DNA from: Palsa-739 sp036512155
GTDB lineage: Bacteria > Actinomycetota > Thermoleophilia > Gaiellales > Gaiellaceae
Reading direction: 5' to 3'
Length of the DNA: 25,501 bases
Assembly (NCBI GenBank): GCA_036512155.1
Contig: DATCBD010000103.1
Coordinates: 1-25,501 of the forward strand
Shown here: positions 7,569 to 14,788 of the stretch, in pieces
Position numbering within the stretch: position 1 is the first letter of the stretch
How the letters are laid out: every line of letters begins with the position of its first letter
Notes under the pieces: model-generated
Database searches by the model: none
Told to the model about the DNA's origin: nothing
The model's input: the letters and a program-made list of their open reading frames with translations, nothing else
Program-made: the position numbers and the translations under genes

Positions 7569-8710
7569 GGCAGTTCCGTGCGTGGCCCCCGGTCTCGGGG
7601 GCCACGCGCCACCGCGTACGCGACGACGAGCAGGAGCGCGGCGGCGAGCGGGACGAGGCCGATCGTGCGGAAGCCGAACGCCTGTGCGAGGCCGCCGCCG
7701 CCGAGCGGGCCGACGAGATATCCGACAAGCGCGAGCTGCGACCAGATCACCATGGCGGTGACGATGCGTTGAGGCTCGACCGTTTCGATCAGAACCCCGA
7801 GTGAGCCGGTGTAGGCGGCGCCGACCCCGATCCCGGCGAGCGCGAGCGCGAGCACCCAGATCGTCACGCTCGACGTCGCCCCGACGAGGCCGAGGCCGAG
7901 CACGATGGGCACGGTCGAGGCGAGCAGGATCGGCACGGGACGCAGCGACCCCGACGCTCCGGCGCTCACTGCGACGATGAGCGACATCCCGACGTAGAGG
8001 CCGCCGATCTCGGTCTGCGAGAGGTGCGCCGCCAGGTGCAAGGGAAGGACGCCCTCGACGACGCCGAGCGCGAGCATCGCGAAGACGATTCCGCCCGCGG
8101 CGAACCAGAAGCCGCGCTCGCGAAGCGCCGCGCCGTCGCCCTCGAAACGGTGGTCGGTTTCCAGTGGCGACACGGTCGATACCGCGACGACGGCGAGCAA
8201 TGCGAGCACGAGGTAGGCCGCGAACGGCCCATGGATGCCGCCGATCGCGCCGAGCGCGGGCCCGGCGAGGCCGCCGATCGAGTACGCGGCCAGCACGCGG
8301 CTCAGGCGGACGTACTCCTCGCCGGGCCAGCGCTCGAGCGTCGCGAACGCGATTCCGATCCAGAGACCGCCCGACGCGAAGCCCATCGCCGCGCGTGCGA
8401 TCAGATAGGCCGCCCACCCGGACGCGACGATGAAGCCGAGGGAGCCGACGGCCATGACGAGAAGCGAGACCCCGAGGATGCGGAGGGGCGTCGTCCGCCG
8501 AACGAGCCTGCCCGCGACGGCGAAGCCGAGGATCGACGCAGCGGAGAACGCCGCCGCGAGGATGCCGATCCGTCCGGGGGCGGCATGGAGCTGCTTCGAG
8601 ATCTGCGGCAGCACCGGCGCGATCACGCTGTACGACGCAGCGTCGACAGCGGCGAGCGCGAGGAGCACGGCAAAGTCTCGGCGCTCGCGCACTCGCCGAT
8701 CATCTCGCAC
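7565..8710 (-). CDS. MFS transporter
   Basis: 381 residues from GTG 8710; an in-frame GTG at 8692 is an alternative, and neither has a well-spaced ribosome site. The protein is a major facilitator with about 12 predicted membrane segments. The first (AVLLALAAVDAASYSVIAPVLP) contains the family's TM1 pattern, and a motif-A-like loop, GRLVRRTTPLRILG, follows TM2. A long charged loop (about 187-205, SPLETDHRFEGDGAALRERG) separates the two halves. It faces proX tail-to-tail and the cyclase gene head-to-head, so it is probably monocistronic. Nothing in the sequence identifies the substrate; drug or metabolite efflux is the common role of such short MFS proteins, and a link with the betaine genes is not supported. 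Confidence 0.88.
   Translation of the reverse strand: MRDDRRVRERRDFAVLLALAAVDAASYSVIAPVLPQISKQLHAAPGRIGILAAAFSAASILGFAVAGRLVRRTTPLRILGVSLLVMAVGSLGFIVASGWAAYLIARAAMGFASGGLWIGIAFATLERWPGEEYVRLSRVLAAYSIGGLAGPALGAIGGIHGPFAAYLVLALLAVVAVSTVSPLETDHRFEGDGAALRERGFWFAAGGIVFAMLALGVVEGVLPLHLAAHLSQTEIGGLYVGMSLIVAVSAGASGSLRPVPILLASTVPIVLGLGLVGATSSVTIWVLALALAGIGVGAAYTGSLGVLIETVEPQRIVTAMVIWSQLALVGYLVGPLGGGGLAQAFGFRTIGLVPLAAALLLVVAYAVARGPRDRGPRTELP
7580..7607. terminator. Strong hairpin, candidate bidirectional terminator
   Basis: A perfect 12-bp stem, GCGTGGCCCCCG pairing with CGGGGGCCACGC, encloses the 4-nt loop GTCT. It lies 11 nt past the proX stop and inside the last codons of the convergent MFS gene. 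There is no U-tract on either strand, so intrinsic termination would be of the GC-hairpin type often seen in GC-rich bacteria. The stem is also coding (C-terminal ARGPRDRGPR of the MFS protein). Confidence 0.6.
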
Positions 8711-8717
8711 CCTCGTG

Positions 8718-8747
8718 TTGGAAATCGGACCCCTATCGATCTAACCT
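8718..8747 (+). promoter_or_regulatory. Candidate promoter for a leaderless cyclase transcript
   Basis: TTGGAA (8718-8723) and TAACCT (8742-8747) are separated by 18 nt. The -10-like hexamer ends 7 nt before ATG 8755, and there is no purine-rich ribosome site. Transcription would start at or next to the A of the ATG, the usual geometry of leaderless actinobacterial genes. Confidence 0.4.
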
Positions 8748-8754
8748 TCGATTC

Positions 8755-11700
8755 ATGGCCGCCTGCCCGCACTGCGGCGCCGACAACCGGGAGGGCGCGA
8801 AGTTCTGCGCCGACTGCGGCACCCCCGTGGGTCTCGCGTGCCCCGCCTGCGGGGCACCGGGCAGTCCGGGACAGAAGTTCTGCGATGAGTGCGGCACACC
8901 ATTTGGCGGACGTTCGGCCGCCTCCTCCCAGCCGCGCGAGGCGCCGTCGGCGGAGCGCCGGATCGTCTCCGTGCTCTTCGCTGACCTGGTCGGCTTCACG
9001 CCCCTGTCGGAGTCGCGCGATCCGGAGGAGGTCCGCGAGCTCCTCTCCCGCTACTTCGAGACCTGCCGGCGGCTCGTCGAGCTGTACGGCGGCGTCGTCG
9101 AGAAGTTCATCGGCGACGCCGTCATGGCCGTCTGGGGAACGCCGGTCGCGCAGGAGGACGACGCCGAGCGGGCGGTGCGCGTCGCGCTCGACCTCGTCGC
9201 GGCCGTGTCGGCGCTCGGCGATGAGGTGGGCGCGCCGGAGCTGCGCGCGCGGGCAGGCGTGCTGACGGGCGAGGCGGCCGTCAACCTCGCCGCCACCGGA
9301 GAGGGAATGGTTGTCGGCGACCTCGTCAACACCGCGGCGCGGCTGCAGGCGACGGCCGAGCCGGGGAGCGTGCTCGTCGGCGAGGCGACGCGGCGCGCGA
9401 GCGAGCACGCCGTCGTATTCGAGGACGCCGGCGAGCACGTGCTCAAAGGCAAGGCCGACGCAGTCCAGCTGTGGCGCGCAGTCCGCGTGAACGCGGCCCG
9501 CGGCGGCGCGCTCCGCTCCGAAGGCCTCGAGGCGCCGTTCGTCGGCCGAGAGCGGGAGCTACGGCTCGTGAAGGAGCTCTTCCACGCGTCCGCCGAACAA
9601 TCGCGCGCGCAACTCGTGCAGATCACCGGCATCGCCGGCATCGGAAAATCGCGTCTCGCGTGGGAGTTCTTCAAGTACCTCGACGGGCTCAAGGAGCAGA
9701 TCTGGTGGCACCGCGGCCGCTGCCTCGCGTACGGCGAAGGCGTCGCGTACTGGGCACTCGCCGAGATGGTGCGCATGCGCGCGCAGATCCTCGAGGGCGA
9801 GGACCAGGACACGGCGCGGGAGAAGCTCGCCGCCTGTCTCGAGCTGCACGTTCCCGATCCGGAGGAGCGCGCGTGGATCGGGCCGCGACTCGCGAACCTG
9901 CTCGGTCTCGAGGAGCGCGAGGACACCGACCGCCAGGACCTCTTTGCCGCGTGGCGGCTCTTCTTCGAGCGGCTCGCGGACAAGAGCGCATGCGTGCTCG
10001 TGCTCGAGGATCTGCAATGGGCCGACCAAGCGCTGCTCGCGTTCGTCGAGTACTTGCTCGAGTGGTCGTCGTCGCAGCGGCTGTACGTGATCGCGCTCGC
10101 GCGGCCGGAGCTCGCCGAGCAGAATCCCGACTTCGGCCGGGCCGTCCGCAACTCGACGAGCCTCGGCCTCGAACCGCTCTCGCCCGACGATATGACGCGG
10201 CTTCTCGACGGCTACGTCCCCGGGCTGCCGGAGCAGCTGAAGGGGCAGACGCTGGCGCGGGCGCAGGGTGTGCCGCTGTACGCGGTCGAGACGGTGCGAA
10301 TGCTGCTCGACCGCGGCCTGCTCGCCCGCGACGGCGCCGTGTACAGCCCGACCGGCGAGATCGGCACGCTCGAGATCCCGGACACGCTCCACGCGCTTGC
10401 CGCCGCGCGGCTGGACGGACTGCCGGCGGAGGAGCGTCAGCTCGTGCAGCAGGCGTGCGTGCTCGGCAAGACGTTCAGCAAGCAGGCGCTCGCCGCGTTG
10501 ACGGGCATGGGCGTCGACGAGCTCGAGCCGCTGCTCGCCGCGCTCGTGCGCAAGGAGGTGTTCTCGTTGCAAGCCGATCCGCGCTGGCCGGAGCGCGGCC
10601 AGTACGGGTTCCTCCAGGAGCTTTTGCGGCAGGTCGCGTACGAGACGCTTTCCCGCCACGACCGCAAGGTGCGGCACCTCGCCGCGGTCGACGCACTCGA
10701 GCAGACGTTCCAGGGTGCCGACCAGGAGGTCCCGGAGGTCATCGCGGCACATCTGCTCGCCGCCGCCGACGCCCAACCCGACGCGCCCGACGTCCCCGAG
10801 ATTCGGCTGCGGGCGCGGGCCGCGCTCCTGAACGCCGGCGAGCGTGCCGCGGCACTCGCCGCGCCGGAGGAGGCCATGCAGCATCTCGATCGCGCCGCCG
10901 AGCTCGCAGGCGACGATCCCGAGGCCGAGGCCGAACTGCTCAGCCGCGCTGGGGCGCTCGCCTACCTCGCCGGCAACACCGCGAACGCAACCGAGCGGCT
11001 GCAGCGCGCACTCGATCTCCACGACGCGCAGGGCAACACCGTCGCCGCGATGCGCGCGCGCGTCTCGCTCGCCGAGGTCGAGCAAGCCGAGGGCCGGTTC
11101 GAGGACGCGACGAGACGCTTCGAGGAGGTCATGCCGGTGCTCGAGGCGGGAGGCCCGAGCGCCGAGCTCGCTGCAGCGCTGGCCGGCCTCGGCGGCTTGT
11201 GGGCGCTGCGCGGCGACCTCGAGGCAGCCGGACCGCTGCTCGAGCGGGCTCTCCAGCTCGCCGAGTCGCTCTCGCTCGACGAAGTACTCATACGAGCTCT
11301 GACGCGGAAGGCCGTCGTCCTTCTCCACAGTGGCCGGCGCGCCGAGGCCCGCCTGCTGCTGGAGGGTGCGCAGGCACTCGCACGCGAGCGTGAGTTGCAC
11401 AGCGCGTGGATGCGGGCGGGGAACAACCTCGGCGCCGTCCTCGAGACCGACGAGCTGCACGTCGAGGTGATCGCGTTGACGGAAGAGATGGCGGCGCAGG
11501 CGCGACAGCGCGGCGACCGCGAGCGGCTCGTCGCATCCATCCTCGGGCCGATCCCGTCGCTCCTCGCGCTCGGGCGCTGGGACGAAGCCCTGGAGCGCGG
11601 GGCCGAGGTGGAGCAGCTGCAGTCGAGCCCATGGGCGCGCGCGGAGCTCGTCAACCTCGCGTCGATCCTCTGCGAGCGTGGCGAGCTCCCGGCCGCCGAG

Positions 11701-12285
11701 GCCCTCCTCGCGGCAGAGAACCGGCTGCGCGAAGCCGACAATCCGGAGTTGCAGACGAGCTTCACGGCAGTCGACGCAAAGCTGCTGCTTGTGAGAGACC
11801 GGCCCGCGGAGGCGCTCGCCGCCGCGGAGAGCGGACTCGCCCACCGGGCCGAGCTCGGGATGTCCAAGGGCGTCAAGGCGTGCCTCATCATCGCGCTCGA
11901 AGCGGCGCTCGAGCTCGACGACCTCGCGCGCGCGGACGAGCTGCTCTCGCTCATCGACTCCCTCCCGCCCGGCGACCTGACGCCGTCGCTCGAGGGCCAG
12001 CGCGCCCGCTTCCACGCGCGGGTGTACGCCCGCCGCGGGGAGCAAGAACGGGTCGAGCGCTCGTTCCGCATCGCCGCGAGGGTATTCGCGGAGCACAACC
12101 TCGTCTTCAATCATGCAGTCGTGCAGCTCGAGCACGCCGAGTGGCTCGTCGCGCACGGTCGCGCCGACGACGCGCAAGTCATGTACACGCGCGCGCGAGA
12201 GACGTTCGAGGAGCTCGGCGCGGCGCCATGGCTCGCGCGGGTCGACCTGGCGCAGCCGGCCGCGCGCGCCGGCGCCCCGGCCTGA
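8755..12285 (+). CDS. Zinc-ribbon, class III nucleotide cyclase-domain, AAA ATPase, TPR signalling protein
   Basis: 1176 residues from ATG 8755. Two CxxC...CxxC zinc ribbons come first (Cys4/7/18/21 and Cys29/32/43/46). A class III adenylate/guanylate cyclase domain follows (about 68-250): metal Asp77 in FADLVGFT, Lys117 and Asp121 in EKFIGDAVMAVWG, and transition-state Asn192 and Arg196 in LVNTAARLQ. Next is an AAA/STAND-like ATPase (about 265-640) with Walker A GIAGIGKSR (Lys298) and Walker B VLVLEDLQWAD (Asp419). The C-terminal third is rich in helical TPR-type repeats. Met185 occupies the position three residues before the conserved Gly, where active cyclases usually have Asp or Thr, so base specificity or activity is uncertain. 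Proteins of this build are common in actinobacteria as multi-domain sensors; ligand and output are unknown. It is transcribed alone, between the MFS gene and a convergent small gene. Confidence 0.92.
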   Translation: MAACPHCGADNREGAKFCADCGTPVGLACPACGAPGSPGQKFCDECGTPFGGRSAASSQPREAPSAERRIVSVLFADLVGFTPLSESRDPEEVRELLSRYFETCRRLVELYGGVVEKFIGDAVMAVWGTPVAQEDDAERAVRVALDLVAAVSALGDEVGAPELRARAGVLTGEAAVNLAATGEGMVVGDLVNTAARLQATAEPGSVLVGEATRRASEHAVVFEDAGEHVLKGKADAVQLWRAVRVNAARGGALRSEGLEAPFVGRERELRLVKELFHASAEQSRAQLVQITGIAGIGKSRLAWEFFKYLDGLKEQIWWHRGRCLAYGEGVAYWALAEMVRMRAQILEGEDQDTAREKLAACLELHVPDPEERAWIGPRLANLLGLEEREDTDRQDLFAAWRLFFERLADKSACVLVLEDLQWADQALLAFVEYLLEWSSSQRLYVIALARPELAEQNPDFGRAVRNSTSLGLEPLSPDDMTRLLDGYVPGLPEQLKGQTLARAQGVPLYAVETVRMLLDRGLLARDGAVYSPTGEIGTLEIPDTLHALAAARLDGLPAEERQLVQQACVLGKTFSKQALAALTGMGVDELEPLLAALVRKEVFSLQADPRWPERGQYGFLQELLRQVAYETLSRHDRKVRHLAAVDALEQTFQGADQEVPEVIAAHLLAAADAQPDAPDVPEIRLRARAALLNAGERAAALAAPEEAMQHLDRAAELAGDDPEAEAELLSRAGALAYLAGNTANATERLQRALDLHDAQGNTVAAMRARVSLAEVEQAEGRFEDATRRFEEVMPVLEAGGPSAELAAALAGLGGLWALRGDLEAAGPLLERALQLAESLSLDEVLIRALTRKAVVLLHSGRRAEARLLLEGAQALARERELHSAWMRAGNNLGAVLETDELHVEVIALTEEMAAQARQRGDRERLVASILGPIPSLLALGRWDEALERGAEVEQLQSSPWARAELVNLASILCERGELPAAEALLAAENRLREADNPELQTSFTAVDAKLLLVRDRPAEALAAAESGLAHRAELGMSKGVKACLIIALEAALELDDLARADELLSLIDSLPPGDLTPSLEGQRARFHARVYARRGEQERVERSFRIAARVFAEHNLVFNHAVVQLEHAEWLVAHGRADDAQVMYTRARETFEELGAAPWLARVDLAQPAARAGAPA

Positions 12286-12297
12286 CGCGTCAGCCGG
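12277..12297. terminator. Palindrome spanning two convergent stop codons
   Basis: CTGACGCGTCAG (12282-12293) is a perfect palindrome, extended by CCGG on each side with one extra C on the left. It contains the TGA of the cyclase gene (12283-12285) and the TGA of the convergent small gene (12290-12292 on the minus strand), which are only 4 bp apart. A short stem formed on either RNA could end transcription or protect 3' ends. There is no U-tract, so the terminator role is tentative. Confidence 0.4.
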
Positions 12298-12475
12298 TCT
12301 TGCGGTTCTGCTCGGCGCGCGACGCCTTCACGTGCTCGGCGGCCAGGCCCACGATCCCGGAATACCGCGTGAGACGCGCGATCTCCTCGTCGGGAAGCTG
12401 CCGGACGCGGTCGACCGCCGCGGTCATCGCGGCGTTGAATACCTGCACGTACGAGTCGCTGAGCGAGCGCTGCAT
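12290..12475 (-). CDS. Small hypothetical protein, 61 residues
   Basis: I do not recognise this protein. ATG 12475 lies 18 nt beyond the stop of the upstream 764-residue oxidoreductase, on the same strand. The codons have the strong G/C third-position preference of the neighbouring genes, and the product looks like a plausible folded polypeptide: a mixed, mainly helical sequence (VFNAAMTAAVDRVRQL, then PDEEIARLTRYSGIVGLAAEHVK) with a basic tail and no membrane segment or cysteine. The ribosome site is weak (GGGG about 5 nt before ATG). Its position suggests co-transcription with the two GcvT-type oxidoreductases, perhaps as an accessory or regulatory subunit; that is inference. It could also be a spurious frame, but the length, codon use and tight spacing favour a real gene. 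Confidence 0.6.
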   Translation of the reverse strand: MQRSLSDSYVQVFNAAMTAAVDRVRQLPDEEIARLTRYSGIVGLAAEHVKASRAEQNRKTG

Positions 12476-12493
12476 CCAGACCCCGGCTGGAGG

Positions 12494-14788
12494 CTAGCGA
12501 GAAAGGAGATCGGTTGCCGAAATGATCGCCGGCACGAGATCGCCCATGACGTCGACCTCGACCGCCTCGCCCTCGGCCAAATCTGACGGAATCTTCGCAA
12601 GTGCGACGTTCTGCCTCACCGTGAAACCGTAGGCGGCACTGCGGACTCGGCCGATCACCTCGCCGTCGCGGTGCACCGCCTCGCCGCCGTACAGCGTCAG
12701 GTAGTCCTCCCCGCCGACGAGCAGCGTCCGCAGCATCGTGGCTGGATTGCGGTCGAGCTCGAGCCACTTGTCCTTCGCGACCGCGAAGCCGAGCCCGGAG
12801 TCGAACGGCGTATCGGACGTCGTCAGGTCGGTGCCGAAGTAGCGGTAGCCCTTCTCGATGCGCAGCGAGTCGAGCGCGACGTAGCCGACCGGCTCCGGAT
12901 TCAGCGTCTCCACGAGGTGATCCCACACGCGTCCGGCGTCGTCCGGCCGGACGTACAGCTCGTAGCCGTACTCGCCGACGTACGCCATCCGCTGCGCGAG
13001 CACGTCCACGCCGCCGACGCCGATCTCCTTCGCGGTGCGAAACGGGAAGTCCTCGAGGACGCCACGCACCGCCGGCCCCCACAGCCCGATGACCGCGTAG
13101 TCGTCGCTCACGTCGGTCACGCGCGCGCCGTGCAGCTCCAGGAAGCCGCGATCGCTGTCCACTGCCCCGGCGCCGGTGACGACGCGGAAGCGGTCCTCCG
13201 CGAGCCGCGTCACCGTCACGTCGCCGACGATGCGCCCGCGATCGTCGAGCAGCTGCGTGTACGCGACCGACCCGACCGGACGGTCGATGCGCGCGCCGCA
13301 CACGCGCTCGAGCACGTCGAGCTCGGACAGCTCGAGCTTCCCGAACGAGGTCATGTCGAGGATCCCCGCGCGCTCGCGGATGGCCGCGTGCTCGACCGCC
13401 ACACGGTCGAACCAGATCGGCTTCGCCCACCCGACGAGCCGCTGGTCCTCCCCTGCGCGCCGCGCCTCTTGACCCGGGCGGAACCAGTCCGGCCGCTCCC
13501 ACCCGTTCTTCGTCCCGAAGACCGCGCCGAGCGCCTCCGTCTTTGCGTACAGCGGCGACAGGCGCTTCGGCCTGCCCGCTTCGGACACGTCGTATGGGTA
13601 CCTCAGCCGGTAGTAGTACTTGTAGACCTCACGCGCGCCCGCGGCCGCGAATGACGAGTCCTGATATGGGCCGCCGAAGCGCCACGGCCGGTACGGCTGC
13701 ACGTCCACCTCGGCGACGCCCTCGGTGACGAGCTCGGCGAGTGCTTTGCCGAGCCCGCCCGCGCCGCCGAAGCCGTTCAGCGACAGGCCCGCCGCCATCC
13801 AGAAGCCCTCGACGCCGGGCATCCGCCCGAGCAGCGGGTTCCCGTCCGGCGTCATCGCGTCGGGATGGCAGACGAGCGCGAGCAGCCCCGCTTCGTCGAG
13901 GAACGGGAAGCGCCGCACGGCGCCCGCCATCAGCTGCGCGAAGCGCTCGTGGTCGGGCGGGAGCGCCTGCGCGCCGTGCTCCCACGGCACGCCGTCCTCC
14001 CAGCGCGACACCGGGTTCGGCTCGTAGCCGCCGAAGAGCACGCCGCCGCTCTCGGCCTTCCCGTACACGAGGTTGTCGGTGTCCCGGAAGCAGGGCGTGT
14101 CGCGCGGCAGCTCGTGCCCCTCGACCGCGAGCAGCGCGACGTGCTGGTGGTCGACGGGGATGGAGCAGACGAACGCGCCCACCATCTCGGCGACTCGCGG
14201 CGCCCACAGACCGGCCGCGTTCACGACGAGCTCGGCCTCGATCGGCCCGTGCTCGGTCTCAACCGCGGTGACGCGTCCGTCGCGCACGTCGATCCCCGTC
14301 ACGAGCGTGCGCGTGCGGATCTCCACGCCGAGCTCGCGCGCGGCGGCGGCGACTGCGTAGGTGGCGATGTGCGGATCGACGTAGCCGTCGCCCGGCATCC
14401 ACACGGCGCCGTGCAGCGACGCAGGCGTGATCTCCGGAAGCAGTGCGCGCGCCTCCTCCGGGCCGACGAGCTCCGCGTCGAGGCCGATCGCGTGCGCGCG
14501 GCTCACCCCGCGGCGCAGCTCGAGGAAGCTCGCGGGACTGGACGCGATGCGCAGGCTCCCGACCGCCTCGAAGACGCCCAGCTGCTCGTACAACTGCACG
14601 CTGTAGCGGCGGAACCGCATCATCGTCGGCGACGGGTTGAACTGCGTCACGAGCCCGGCCGCGTGATGCGTCGAGCCGCTCGTCAGCTCGCCCTTCTCGA
14701 CGAGCACGACGTCCTTCACGCCTGCCTTCGCGAGGTGGTACGCGCAGCTGACGCCCGCGATGCCGCCGCCGACGACGACGGTGCTCAC
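12494..14788 (-). CDS. GcvT-type FAD oxidoreductase, dimethylglycine/sarcosine dehydrogenase-like (764 residues)
   Basis: The start is GTG 14788, which overlaps the stop of the upstream paralogue in GTGA. An N-terminal DAO domain (about 3-358) has the FAD motif VVVGGGIAGVS and GSTHHAAG, with His42 at the covalent-FAD position. A short FAO_M segment follows (about 361-416, ending FGTKNGWERPDWF), then the tetrahydrofolate-binding GcvT domain (about 420-675, with RIDRPVGSVAYTQLL, YVGEYGYELY and EKGYRYFGTDLTTSDTP) and a GcvT C-terminal barrel (about 683-760). The family removes an N-methyl group oxidatively and passes it to THF as 5,10-methylene-THF, or releases formaldehyde. Dimethylglycine and sarcosine are the likely substrates, but which one cannot be read from the sequence. 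It is second in the operon, with a small gene downstream. Confidence 0.9.
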   Translation of the reverse strand: MSTVVVGGGIAGVSCAYHLAKAGVKDVVLVEKGELTSGSTHHAAGLVTQFNPSPTMMRFRRYSVQLYEQLGVFEAVGSLRIASSPASFLELRRGVSRAHAIGLDAELVGPEEARALLPEITPASLHGAVWMPGDGYVDPHIATYAVAAAARELGVEIRTRTLVTGIDVRDGRVTAVETEHGPIEAELVVNAAGLWAPRVAEMVGAFVCSIPVDHQHVALLAVEGHELPRDTPCFRDTDNLVYGKAESGGVLFGGYEPNPVSRWEDGVPWEHGAQALPPDHERFAQLMAGAVRRFPFLDEAGLLALVCHPDAMTPDGNPLLGRMPGVEGFWMAAGLSLNGFGGAGGLGKALAELVTEGVAEVDVQPYRPWRFGGPYQDSSFAAAGAREVYKYYYRLRYPYDVSEAGRPKRLSPLYAKTEALGAVFGTKNGWERPDWFRPGQEARRAGEDQRLVGWAKPIWFDRVAVEHAAIRERAGILDMTSFGKLELSELDVLERVCGARIDRPVGSVAYTQLLDDRGRIVGDVTVTRLAEDRFRVVTGAGAVDSDRGFLELHGARVTDVSDDYAVIGLWGPAVRGVLEDFPFRTAKEIGVGGVDVLAQRMAYVGEYGYELYVRPDDAGRVWDHLVETLNPEPVGYVALDSLRIEKGYRYFGTDLTTSDTPFDSGLGFAVAKDKWLELDRNPATMLRTLLVGGEDYLTLYGGEAVHRDGEVIGRVRSAAYGFTVRQNVALAKIPSDLAEGEAVEVDVMGDLVPAIISATDLLSR

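Noticed and set aside
9559..12177. 872-codon open frame opposite the cyclase-ATPase gene
   Set aside because: Arg/Leu/Glu-rich translation without domains; the plus-strand frame has many clear motifs over the same DNA.
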